Assembly: GCA_965240325.2 (NCBI GenBank)
Contig: OZ251228.1
Span: 248,001 to 312,000, forward strand
Direction of reading: 5' to 3'
Length of the DNA: 64,000 bases
Source: Rebecca billardiae RCC1528
Taxonomy: Eukaryota > Haptophyta
Part shown: positions 1-9,223 of the stretch, piece after piece
Position numbering within the stretch: the first letter of the stretch is position 1
How the letters are laid out: every line of letters starts with the position of its first letter
The notes under the pieces: generated by a model
Database searches by the model: none
What the model saw: only the letters and a program-made list of their open reading frames with translations
Told to the model about the DNA's origin: nothing
Translations under genes and position numbers: made by a program

Positions 1-2109
1 GCGTTGAACGTGCGTCACGCCATACACTACATGACCCACCACAAGGACGCGCTCGACCTCGCCCTCCGTCCGGACTTTGAGTGCGTCGACAGCGCCAGCC
101 ACGCGCACGCGCACGACGGTGCGCCGCCGTGCTGGTTCACAGGCGCCTCCATCTTCTTCCTGCTCGGCATCACGGCGGTGGAAGCGGGCGCGGCGGCGCG
201 GATCGTGTACATGCTCTGGTGGGGGCAGACCCCTCGCGCCATCGTCGACGCGATGTGGCGGCTCATCGGCACCGCGTACCTCGTCGCCGCCATGCTGAAC
301 CTGTTCATCGCGTCGTGCACGGAGGTCGCGGGCATCGAGCACGTCGCGGGCCGCGCCGAGAGCGGGGGCGGCGTGGTGCGGTACTGGGTGAACATGGGCG
401 CGCTGGTGCTGGCGCTGACGGTGTACGGGATGGTCGCGCGCTCGCCAGGCTTCCGTCGGTACGCGCAGGCCTCGCTCGCCGCGCACGGCGAGGCGGTCAC
501 GAGCGCGGCCGCCATCAGCGCACTGCTCGGGCGCGGCTCAGTGGACGGCGTGCTGCAGACGGCGCGCGAGTCGTTCCGGTACGTCACCATCGGGGACATG
601 CGCTTCGAGGAGATGAGCGAGTCGAAGCCGAACCCGGCCGCGTACCTCGCGTCGCGCAAGGCCTCGCTCAACGAGGTCGATGCCTTCGTCAGCCACTCGT
701 GCGCGCTCGCTTGCGCCACTCGCGCCGCGCCCCCTGAGTGACTGAAGCTCTACAGCTCGCTCGCGGCCAAGGCCCGTACCATCGGTGGGAGCGCGCGATG
801 AGCCGCCCGGGTCTCGAGCTGCTCACGCGCACGCGGCCCGGATGCGTGCGCGCGGCTGCAGGTGGCGGGATGATCCACGCGGCAAGTGGGCGGCCTTGGT
901 GGACTTCTGCGATGAGTTTGAGCACGTCCATGGCCGCCCGGCGCGCCTGTGGGTGGTGCGTGCGGGCGTGCACGCGCGTGTGCGCGCGCGCGCGCATGCC
1001 GCGCGCGCACGCCCCATGTCCTGCCTGCCGCGCCAGCGCTGGCCACAGAGCGGCGCAGGCCCAGCGCACTGCCGGCGCTCGCAGATGCGGCGCACGGGCT
1101 GCGGAGCACCAGCACTGCCCGCCGAGTGCTGAGCACGCGCGCGATCGCTCCGCATCTGGCGCGCGCCCGCAGGACAAGTACTGTGTGGATCAGTCAGACA
1201 TCGAGACGAACGTGCGCATGCTGCCCATCTTCCTCGCCTCGTGCGACCGCCTTCTCGTGCTGTACGGACCGACCTACGTGCAGCGTCTGTGGTGGTAAGA
1301 CAGGCAGCGCGCGCGCGGCCGCTGCACCCCTACCGCACCGCTGCCTGCCCCGCGGGGGCTGGCTGGTGTGGGTGAACCTGCGACACTCGGCGTGCTGCCG
1401 TGTCGCACTCACGCCCCGTGCCGCCTTGCGCTCCCCGCCTGCCGCCCGCGCCGGGCGCAGCATCGCGGAGCTGTGGGTCTTCCTGCAGATGAACGGGCTG
1501 CCAACGAACGTCGAGGTGCGCACGGTGAGCAGCGACGATGCCCCCGCAGAGGCGGGCGTGGGGCCGGGCGGGCCAGCGGTGTCGGCCGCGGCTGCGCAGG
1601 AGCACGCGTCACTCTTCGCACTCTTCGATGTGCACAGCTGCGAGTGCTTCAAAGCGCAGGAGCGCGAGCGTCTCCTTGCGATGATCGAGGCGGGCTTTGG
1701 CCGGCTCGAGCGCTTCAACATGGCGGTGCGCGAGCTGCTGGCGGCCTCCTTGCTCAAGGAGCAGCGGCGACGCCGGCAGTCCCAGCTGGAGGTCAGCAAG
1801 CCCACCCGCACTGAGCAGAAGCCGCACAGCTTCCGTAGGCCTCGCCGAAACTCGAGTCCCGGTCGCACCAAGCCTGCTGCGAGGCGTCAGAAGACGGCGT
1901 CGGAGATGCAAGTCACCGTCGCCGCCTCGCAGTCGCACGAGGCGGAGACGAGCCGCGGCATCAGGCGGTCGTCGTCCAGCAAAGCTACGGGCCGCGCAGC
2001 GCCAGCATCAGCTGCAGCGGCCGGCGGTGCGGGTGCAACCAACACTCGCAACAGCGACGGCGCCGGCATTAACCTGCCAGCCAAGCCCGCCATGATGGCT
2101 ATGGTCTAG
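1..2109 (+). CDS. Multi-pass membrane protein with cytosolic TIR-like SHSW domain (5' partial)
   Basis: Four exons: 1-698, 862-955, 1173-1294, 1461-2109 (donors GTGCGC, GTGCGT, GTAAGA; acceptors AG). The phases close and give about 520 residues with no start inside the window, so the 5' end is missing. Three hydrophobic segments lie near residues 48-75, 88-110 and 128-148. From about residue 228 the spliced protein reads FVSHSWRDD, then LWVDKYCVDQ, then a block ending YGPTYVQRLWCIAELW. This is the signature of a TIR-like SHSW/D domain common in algae and oomycetes. The DKxCxDQ and RLWCxxEL motifs appear only after splicing, which supports the introns. The tail (about 430-520) is basic and Ser/Ala-rich and probably disordered. 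The cellular role is unknown; a signalling or NAD-handling function like TIR domains is possible but not shown. Confidence 0.82.
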
Positions 2110-2479
2110 CAGGTTCAGATTAGATATATCGATCGTCTTTTCTAACGGAATATTCAAATAATTATAATATATATAATAAAATAAATCAAATAAACTGTGC
2201 CCTGGCGGGCGCGGGGGGGTCGGCGGGCCGCCAGTGCTGTCGCAATGTATCCTCTGCGGGTTCGCGTCTTTCCACATTTGCTCGTGGCCGTGGGTGACGG
2301 ACAGTCGAGTGCAAGGACCAGTGACACGTGAAGTTGGCTCCCCGACGTGTACTCACGAGTCTCAGTCTGTACTCTCTACTTAGTCGAGTATGCGCAGTCA
2401 GCGAGGCCCACACCCACGAGGGAATGTGCAGCACGCGGGGCGGGGCGGGTAGCCCGTTGCTCCGCGCGAGCGCGGGTAC
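2110..2479. other. Intergenic: 3' flank of the SHSW gene
   Basis: The first 90 bases after the stop are strongly AT-rich, with an AATAAA at 2175-2180 that could serve as a polyadenylation signal for the upstream gene. The rest has mixed composition, and I see no gene in it. Confidence 0.4.
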
Positions 2480-2761
2480 GCGCTGTATGTGCCGCATCTC
2501 GACCGCGATGGCGTAATCGAGCGCCTCGCCGCCGACGAAGCCGCCAGAGTAGATCATGTGCATGTCCTCCTGCCGCCAGCCGAGAGCGGTCGTCGCGAGG
2601 ATGCTTGCCGATGTCCGCTCCAGGCATGATGGGCTCGGCGAAGGTCGCGTTGACGTCGTACACGGCCGCCACGCTGAGCACGAGCGCGTTGACGTTCACG
2701 CGGTCGTCGCTCTTCGCCGCTTCGACAGGTCTGGCGCCCGCGTGCTCGGCGGCAAGATGAG
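2480..2761 (-). pseudogene. Frameshifted exon-like relic, unidentified
   Basis: On the minus strand an AG acceptor-like site at 2762-2763 opens a reading frame with natural composition (DRVNVNALVLSVAAVYDVNA, then FAEPIMPGADIG). It drifts out of frame near 2604. A one-base shift there restores an equally natural stretch (ATTALGWRQEDMHMIYSGGF, then EALDYAIAVEMRHIQR). It ends at a GT donor-like site at about 2479. The two halves sit in different frames with no intron between them, so this is a broken gene or a sequencing indel within one exon. I do not recognise the family. No flanking exons were found. Confidence 0.4.
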
Positions 2762-4074
2762 CTGTTGGTTGTGCGCGCGCGCGCGCACAGCGACAGCGTG
2801 TGCCACTCGCGATCGAGAGTGGGCAAGCGCTGCTCACGCGGGCACAAGAATCGCAGCGCATCCGTCACCGGCGTGACGACTTCCGCCTCGTCCCGCAGCG
2901 CCTGCGCCATGGACGAGGATGGCGCGGCGATGTTGCATGCTCGACGTTTCATCTCTCTGCGGATGGCATCACGGGCTTGTCTGTGTCGCGCTGCGGCGAG
3001 GGTCGCCAACTCGCGATGACGCGGTTGCTGCCACGGCGACAGACCCGGGAGGTGCGTCCGCTGCGCGTCGTACGCCGTTGGCGCTGCGCTTCCGTCGCAT
3101 TGGTCACCGTCGACGCCATGCAGGCCGGACGTGGGCTTCGCTGAGGGACCGCGAGCGCAAGTCCGGTGCGCGGATTCCGGCGATCGAGTTCAGAAGGCCG
3201 CGCCAAATCTTGCGTCGCGTGCGATGGCGCTTCCCGCCCGCGAGACACCTCGTGATGAGGGCCCTTCCGCACCGAGCCCGACGCGCGGCGGTGGATCGCG
3301 CGAGGCGGTTATCGTGCGCAGCGCTTGATACTATGGCCGGTGCGAGCGCTCGACGTGCAAGTCAGGCGAGGACCGCCCCAGGTCGCGCGATCGTGTCGAC
3401 GTGCCGAGCGTACCGCTCCAAACGCGTCGATTTGGTCCCGTTCGACCTGCACGCGAGACGACGAGGGCAGCAATGGCGAATCGGGCGAAACCCGTCTCGG
3501 GACTCCTTGCGCGATGTCGACGCCGGCGTTGGATTTGGCGCGCGCGGCCCACGCGCTCCGCGCCATCGGTGGTTTGTTTTCCGCCGAGCGTCCCCAGTGG
3601 GAGCTGCGACGGACCCATTCTATGATTTTACGACACAGGTAGGACGGCGCAGGTCTCCTGATTCGTCGTCGGCAGTGCCCGATCGTCGACACGAAGTCGG
3701 CACTGGTGGCAGAGCATAGCCTGAAGCGCGATCGAATGGCTTGAGCGCGGCCTTGAGCTGCTGGAGCGCGATCGGACCGCCCCCGCGGGTAGTGAGCGAG
3801 GCGATTTTTTTTCTCTGTGAAGCGATTTTATTTTTTATTTATTTTATTTTTCATATCTTTTCCCCGGGCACTGCCCGGGCGGTTGTCTGCGGCCCGGCCC
3901 CGGGGCCGGAGGGTACTTAACATTATACACTGAACGGGCGCCGTAGCTGATGGCGTAACTCCTTATAGTAGACGATATATTCAATAAAATCCGCCTAGCA
4001 GTAGATGAGTAGATGATGATGATGCGCGGCGCTCCGCGGGCCCGTATGGCAAGATCGTCTGGCAAGAGCCACGA
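2762..4074. other. Intergenic with dispersed repeat and T-rich tract
   Basis: No convincing gene: all open frames here are Arg/Ala-rich shadows. The stretch holds a repeat copy (3634-3780), a T-rich tract (about 3807-3858), and GC-rich hairpins at about 3862-3905 just downstream of the minus-strand O-fucosyltransferase-like gene. Confidence 0.5.
3634..3780 (+). repeat. Dispersed repeat A, copy 1
   Basis: About 145 bp nearly matching 61167-61312: both contain ACAGGTAGGACG, TCTCCTGATTCGT, CACGAAGTCGGC, GGTGGCAGAGCATAGCCTG and TTGAGCGCGGCCTTGAGCTG in the same order, with small indels. Neither copy codes for anything obvious. Confidence 0.75.
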
Positions 4075-5310
4075 TCATCTGCGCTTGTGCCCGCCGCCGT
4101 ACGTGGTTCGGCTGTAGAGGAAGAGCGCTTGCGTATTCCTGCCTTTCCCGCACGTCTTGGGCACGAGCAGGTCGAAGAAGGTCTCAAAATGCTTGGCGGC
4201 GCGCATCATGATGAGCTTCTCGACTGTGAACATCAGGTGCTCTGCGTAGATGGCCTGCCGCAGCTCGGCGGTGAAGTTCCCCGCGGTGTACACGTTGTAC
4301 GACGTCGACAGCGGCCGCTTGAAGAAGAAGCCAGGGTCCTGCTCGTTGGACGCAATGTACACGGCAGTGCCGGGCGGGACGCGGCAGCGCGAGAGCACCT
4401 CTGCGATGCGGCCCGGCTGCGTGGCCGCGTCAACCTCTGCCCGGGACTGGGCCTTGTCGCCTCGCCTGACGTGCACGCTGACGAAGCGCGTTCGTCCCAG
4501 CCGCCGGATCACGGCGTCGGCCATCCGCAGCGCGCTCTCGGTGGGCTGCAGGAACGAGTGCGCTTGCTTGGTGATCACCTGTTGCGCCGCCTTGCTAGTA
4601 AGCCCTGTGTTGCCGTATGGAGTCTCGCACAGGCTGAACCACCAGCGGAAACGCGAGGTCTTCGCGTCGGGCCACTTGGGTACGAAGCTCCTGATAAGCA
4701 GCGGCACGTCATGGTACTTCAGGAGCTCGCTGGTCGTCGCGTTGTTTGGCACCTTGAGCATCAGCTTGCGCGGCGGGATCCTGCCCGTTACGTGCGCACA
4801 GCTCTCGCCGAAAAGGAACTCGTCCTTGCTGATCGCAGGCAGCTCCTCCCAGCGCGTGAGGTTGATGTGGTTGGCCAGCGGATCCTCGTAATCCATCTCC
4901 ACGTTGTTGTCGAGGTACTCGAACTTGCTCTGGTGCAGGGCCGAGTTGCAAAAGCGGCTGTCGTACACCAGTGTTCGATTCAGTACCCTTGCCTCGGCCG
5001 CCATGCACCTATGCGAGTACAGCGTGTGGTCAGTGCCCGCGCACCACCCAAAGTCCTTGGCGTAGTACAGGAAGCGCTCGCCCGAGAGGCGCTGGCACTG
5101 CGTCGCCGCGGACAAGCCAACAGTCGCTGCCGTCACCACCGCAAACGCCATTGTCCGCGCACGCGCATACTCCAGCCGCGGACGAGGCGGGCGCCATGAG
5201 GCTGCAGGCGAGGGACGGCGACGGCCCTGGCCGACGCCCATGGTCGCAGCTGACCAGCTATCCTCGATGCGTGTGCGGCGACGGCGCACCGGCAACACCA
5301 CCACCGACAA
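4075..5310 (-). CDS. GDP-fucose O-fucosyltransferase-like glycosyltransferase
   Basis: Single exon, up to 411 codons. The likely start is the Met at 5151, codon 54, which opens a hydrophobic signal-anchor (MAFAVVTAATVGLSAA) and leaves 358 residues. The diagnostic motif is FVSVHVRRGDK, about two thirds along. It matches the HxRRxD GDP-fucose-binding motif of the alpha-1,6-/O-fucosyltransferase superfamily (FUT8, NodZ, POFUT, plant O-FucT). Several Cys and the N-glycosylation site NLT fit a Golgi-lumen type II enzyme that would move fucose from GDP-fucose to a protein or glycan. The acceptor cannot be told from sequence. It lies downstream of, and on the same strand as, the coiled-coil gene and is close to two more glycosyltransferases. 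Confidence 0.75.
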   Translation of the reverse strand: MSVVVLPVRRRRTRIEDSWSAATMGVGQGRRRPSPAASWRPPRPRLEYARARTMAFAVVTAATVGLSAATQCQRLSGERFLYYAKDFGWCAGTDHTLYSHRCMAAEARVLNRTLVYDSRFCNSALHQSKFEYLDNNVEMDYEDPLANHINLTRWEELPAISKDEFLFGESCAHVTGRIPPRKLMLKVPNNATTSELLKYHDVPLLIRSFVPKWPDAKTSRFRWWFSLCETPYGNTGLTSKAAQQVITKQAHSFLQPTESALRMADAVIRRLGRTRFVSVHVRRGDKAQSRAEVDAATQPGRIAEVLSRCRVPPGTAVYIASNEQDPGFFFKRPLSTSYNVYTAGNFTAELRQAIYAEHLMFTVEKLIMMRAAKHFETFFDLLVPKTCGKGRNTQALFLYSRTTYGGGHKRR

Positions 5311-5636
5311 CGGACTCCGACGACGCGGCGCCGGCGCCCGGCGCCGGCTAGCGAGCCCGAGCGACTGCTGATGTACTCTAGTATCTACTTGTACTTTTTA
5401 GTACCCCCATACATTCATTTGAGTATGCACTTTTGTACTCGTCATCACGATCAGGCGACCCGAATAATAATATCTCTCGCGCGTACCGTACTCCGTAGCA
5501 GTCGTATCGGGGCAGTAGCGCAGCCGCCGTCCCCGGCCCCGAGGCGGCCAGCGATGAGGCGCGGGGCCAGCGCGCCGCGCATCGGGCGGCCCGGTCGTCC
5601 ACGGGTCATGATGCTGAGTCGGACGGCGGACACCGT
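5311..5636. other. Intergenic between two minus-strand genes
   Basis: This short spacer carries repeated GTAC/AGTAC-type motifs in an AT-rich part (about 5370-5420) upstream of the O-fucosyltransferase-like gene. It probably holds that gene's promoter and the 3' end of the coiled-coil gene. No gene seen. Confidence 0.35.
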
Positions 5637-7070
5637 TCAACTCTCGCTGCCGAGCGACTCCGCGATCGATGCGTGCGCCCGGCCCAGCTGGTGGCACAGG
5701 CGCGCGGATCGTCGGCTCCAGTCAAGGGCTGCTTGGAGTGCTGGAGCGGTGCCGGCCGCAGGCGCGTGCTGGCCGGCCGAACGGGTGGAGGCAGAGCGGT
5801 GGTCGAGGAGCCCATTCAGCCCATCGGTCAGCTCCGCCTCGAGCTGACAGCGCGCGGCAGCGGCCTCTGCTCCGAGCTCTGCAGCCGCGAGCGAGCGCGC
5901 GCTCGCAGCATGCGCCGCATCCAACTGGTCGGCGCACGCGGACAGGGCGCGGGAGAAGTCGGCCTCGGCGTCGTTGGAGGCGCGCTCCGCGGACGCCAGC
6001 CGGCTCTGCAGCGCCCCGCCGCGCTCGCGCAGCTGCGCCAGAGCGCGCTTCCGGTCCGGCCGCTGCCGCGCCAGGGCGTGCGCCGCGCCCAGCGACGGGC
6101 CATGGGAGCTGAGCGCGTCGCCGGTTGCGGCGGCGACGTCAGCGCGCTCCAGCCAGCGCGCCGTCGCCGCGTGCGCTCCCGCCTCGCTGGCGCTGGCCTT
6201 GCACGCCGCGTCGCACTCGGTCCGCAGCGTGAGCACGAGGCCGCGCTGCTCCGCGTCCACGCGCTCGAGCACCGCCAGCTCGTGTGCGACGGCGGCGTGC
6301 CACGCGGCGGCTGCAGCGAACGCGCGCTGACTCGACTCGACGGCCAGCCGCGCGCGCGTGGCCTCGTGCACAGCCGGCGACAGCCTGCCGTCGTCCACGC
6401 CTTGGCTTGAGCGCAGCCTGGCCGGCGAACCCGCCGGCGTATTCCGCGCAGCGCCTGCGCCGCCACCGCCGCCGAGCGCGTCAAGCCCGCGGCGCACCGC
6501 CTCCGCCAGCGACTCCGCCTCCAGAGCAGACGCGCGGAGCGACGCGCCCACGCCGTCCAGCGCGGCCGCTCGACGTGCGTGCGCGTTGCTCGCGGTGTGC
6601 ACGGCTGTCGATGGCCGCGCCCCCGTCTGCTCCCACTCGGCCTCCGCCGTCGACCTCGCCGCGTGCGCCCGAGCGTGCAGCTCCTCCGCAGAGCGCAGGG
6701 CAGCCGCGAGCTCGCGCGCGCTCGGCTCACCGTGGCGCTCGCGATTGCGCCCGCGGGCGAGCTTGAGGCGCGTCTCGCTGAGATCGTGCTCCACCTCCGC
6801 GGACGCTTGCAGCACGCGGCCGAGCCGCATGCGCACGTCCTCCAGCTGGGCGTCCGTCAGCTCGAGTGCCTCGCGCAGGTCTGCGTGATCGCCCGGCTGC
6901 GCTCGGCCTGCCGCGGCGGAGTGCTCGGCGCCAGGCCGGGCATCCGCTCCGCCGGGCGATTGCGCATCGAGTAGTGCGCTCAGGATCGCCCCTTTCGAGG
7001 CGTTCTCCGCCTTGGCCAGCTCGAGGCACTGCTCGAGATGCGTGACGAACGACAGGACGGGGCCCACCAT
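5637..7070 (-). CDS. Alanine-rich coiled-coil protein, unknown function
   Basis: Single exon of 477 residues, starting at the Met at 7070 (MVGPVLSFVTHLEQCLELAK). The frame stays open much further upstream, but that part is antisense to the fucosyltransferase and is discarded. Almost the whole protein is predicted-helical, rich in Ala, Glu, Arg and Leu with heptad-like spacing (for example LREALELTDAQLEDVRMRLG), broken by a Gly-rich hinge near the middle. No catalytic motif or membrane segment is visible. It could be a cytoskeletal or scaffold protein; I cannot name the family. Its start codon is 42 bp from that of the divergent GT10 gene. Confidence 0.6.
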   Translation of the reverse strand: MVGPVLSFVTHLEQCLELAKAENASKGAILSALLDAQSPGGADARPGAEHSAAAGRAQPGDHADLREALELTDAQLEDVRMRLGRVLQASAEVEHDLSETRLKLARGRNRERHGEPSARELAAALRSAEELHARAHAARSTAEAEWEQTGARPSTAVHTASNAHARRAAALDGVGASLRASALEAESLAEAVRRGLDALGGGGGAGAARNTPAGSPARLRSSQGVDDGRLSPAVHEATRARLAVESSQRAFAAAAAWHAAVAHELAVLERVDAEQRGLVLTLRTECDAACKASASEAGAHAATARWLERADVAAATGDALSSHGPSLGAAHALARQRPDRKRALAQLRERGGALQSRLASAERASNDAEADFSRALSACADQLDAAHAASARSLAAAELGAEAAAARCQLEAELTDGLNGLLDHRSASTRSAGQHAPAAGTAPALQAALDWSRRSARLCHQLGRAHASIAESLGSES

Positions 7071-7112
7071 CGTGCCATCAACTTTGAACAAGCAAGGGAA
7101 GCGGAAAAGCCG
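7071..7112. promoter_or_regulatory. Short bidirectional promoter/5' leader region
   Basis: Only 42 bp separate the two divergent start codons (7070 minus, 7113 plus). Core promoter elements of each gene must therefore lie inside the other gene's leader or coding region. No TATA box is apparent. Confidence 0.35.
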
Positions 7113-8450
7113 ATGCCGCTGAAAAACAGGAACGGCCCGACGGCGAGGTTGCCAATGCCGATGGCGGCGGCCGCTGGGTTGCTCGCCCTGGTCCTCGGGC
7201 GCGCGGGGCCCTCGTTCAAGCCCGAGAAGCCGCTCGCGGACCCCCGGGTCAACTTCCCGGCGCACTCGTATAAGGAGATCCTCCTCCAGTGGTGGGGCCC
7301 GCGCGTCTCGCGCCGCGGCGAGCGTGCCATCGCCGCGCTTGCGCAGCACTCGCGCACCTCGATGTACACGTCCTTCCACGAGACGGAGCCCGAGGTCGTC
7401 GTGCTGGCGTGGCACGGAACGCTGCACGGCCTGATCCCGCGTGACTGGCCCGACAAGTCCGAGGTCATCAAGCGGTGCAACATGAAGTGCCGCTGGACGC
7501 CCAACCGCAAGATGGTGCCGTGGGCGACCGCCATCGCCATCTCGACCGACTCGCACCGGCCGCACGAGACGAAGCATCTGCCGCGCGAGAGCGTCCTGAA
7601 CAACTCGGTGGTGATCGCAACGACGATCGAGAACAACTTCATGAAGGGCCAGTACGTCCAGCTCGGCATGCAGCTCCACCACGTCAACCTGCTCGCCACG
7701 CACGAGCTCGACTCGGACGTGCCGCTCTTCTACTTGAACGAGTTCAACTGGCACGACCCGGGGGGCGACCTGGCGGCGCTGCCGTCGAGGAAGCTGCACG
7801 GCGCGGCGATCGCGGCGTTCATCTCGGACTGCTTCCGCACGGCGGAGCTCCCGCGGCTCACCATCCTCGAGGCGCTCGCCCGGCACGTGCCCGTGCACCA
7901 GTACGGCGCGTGCGGTGGCCCCGGGATCGAGAAGCGCAAGGACGAGCGCAACGTGGTCGGTACCGCCTCGTCGCCGAGTCGGTACCAGAGCCAGCGCGCC
8001 ATCTTCTCGGAGTATCGGTTCGCCTCGGCGATGGAGAACTCGATGGCGCTCGACTACGTCACCGAGAAGGTCTTCCACGCGCTCTCGTCCGGCGTGGTGC
8101 CGCTGTACGTGGGCGCGCCCAACGTGCACGACTTCCTGCCGTGCGAGCCGCCCGACAAGTGCGTCATCTTCATACCCGACTACGTCAACACTGAGGGGGT
8201 GCTGGACACGCGCCGGCTGGGGGCGCATCTCAACCACCTGGCGACGAACGACTCGGCGTACGCCGAGTACCACACGTGGCGCCGCAAGCCGCCGTCGAAG
8301 CGCTGGCTCAACATCTTGGAGATCACCAAGCACGAAACGCGCTGCCGCGTGTGCAACTGCCTGCGCGGCCGGCTCGGCTGCCCCGGCGTGCCCGGCGCGC
8401 TCCCGGGCGCGAGTGACAAAGAGCGCGGCAAGAAGGGGGCTGCACGCTGA
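7113..8450 (+). CDS. GT10 alpha-1,3/4-fucosyltransferase
   Basis: Single exon, 445 residues from the Met at 7113; an in-frame Met at 7038 would add 25 residues but overlaps the antisense coiled-coil start. A short hydrophobic segment near the N terminus (MAAAAGLLALVLG) fits a type II Golgi anchor. The C-terminal half has the GT10 donor-binding block: FSEYRFASAMENSMALDYVT followed by EKVFHALSSGVVPLYVGAPN, matching the conserved FxLxFENS...YVTEKxxxAL..G.VPVV.G family pattern. Expected reaction: transfer of L-fucose from GDP-fucose in alpha-1,3/4 linkage to GlcNAc or glucose on glycans. The basic Cys-containing C terminus is unusual. Context: one of three glycosyltransferases in this 9 kb block. 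Confidence 0.9.
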   Translation: MPLKNRNGPTARLPMPMAAAAGLLALVLGRAGPSFKPEKPLADPRVNFPAHSYKEILLQWWGPRVSRRGERAIAALAQHSRTSMYTSFHETEPEVVVLAWHGTLHGLIPRDWPDKSEVIKRCNMKCRWTPNRKMVPWATAIAISTDSHRPHETKHLPRESVLNNSVVIATTIENNFMKGQYVQLGMQLHHVNLLATHELDSDVPLFYLNEFNWHDPGGDLAALPSRKLHGAAIAAFISDCFRTAELPRLTILEALARHVPVHQYGACGGPGIEKRKDERNVVGTASSPSRYQSQRAIFSEYRFASAMENSMALDYVTEKVFHALSSGVVPLYVGAPNVHDFLPCEPPDKCVIFIPDYVNTEGVLDTRRLGAHLNHLATNDSAYAEYHTWRRKPPSKRWLNILEITKHETRCRVCNCLRGRLGCPGVPGALPGASDKERGKKGAAR

Positions 8451-8489
8451 CGCTGGAACCTTACGACTGAAGCAGCAGACATGACTCAT

Positions 8490-8517
8490 GAGTCTCTGTC
8501 TGCAGACAGAGAGACTC
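8490..8517 (+). terminator. Perfect-looking hairpin downstream of GT10 gene
   Basis: GAGTCTCTGTCTG is followed directly by CAGACAGAGAGACTC, a near-perfect inverted repeat 40 bp after the stop codon. It could be a 3'-end processing signal or simply a palindrome flanking the fold-back element. The function is unproven. Confidence 0.3.
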
Positions 8518-8561
8518 TCACATGAGTCTCTCAGTTTATCCGGCTGTTTATCCGGCCGCCT

Positions 8562-9223
8562 GAGGCCACTCCACCGAAATCAGCCGGCGGGTGGGCATGT
8601 CGGTAGCGCCTCCGGGTGGGGTTACCCCACCCGAGCGCGCACCTCGGGTGGGGTCAGTGGGCGCTGACGGCGACGCGCGCCGCGGGCGTCGCTCGACGCG
8701 CACCGCGGGCGTTTTTCGAGTCCGCGTGGCCCGCGCGCGCGTCCTGCGGGTGCGCCCAGCCACTCTGCCCTCGCGCGCCGCTGGCTGCGCGCCTCTCCGC
8801 CTCTCACGCCGCTCGCCAATGGCCCGCGACTGCGCGTCGGCACGCTTGGCCGCCTCGGCCGATCGCGAGCGCGCACAGGCGGGCACAAGGAAGGCTGACG
8901 ATGATTTGCGGGCGCGTTGTGCGCGGACCATGCGTATACGCTCGGCCCAGCCGCACGCGTCGGTCGCGCACGCCGACCAAGGCGAGCTCGAGCGCGTGCG
9001 CAAGCTGCCACTCGCCCAGTTTTGGACACATGATGGTGCCAGCGACTCGAGCGCGCCCAAGCGCCGGTAGAGTGCGCGCCGCGCTCCCGCGAGGAGCGGC
9101 GCGGTCGCAGATCACCCGTGCGCCTGCGCCCTGCGCCCTGAGCGATCCGCGCGCCCTCGCCTGCGCCAGACGCGCGAGGCAGCGGCGCGTCGCACGTGCG
9201 CCGCGCTCGCGCGGCGCACGCCT
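8562..9223 (+). repeat. Left terminal inverted repeat of fold-back element
   Basis: 662 bp, GC-rich, reverse complement of 10957-11614. The inner end includes its own small palindrome (GTGCGCCGCG / CGCGGCGCAC). Confidence 0.8.

Noticed and set aside
7071-8489. Upstream continuation of the coiled-coil frame on the minus strand (to about 950 codons)
   Set aside because: This part is antisense to the well-supported GT10 fucosyltransferase and has shadow composition. The natural helical sequence starts at the Met at 7070.
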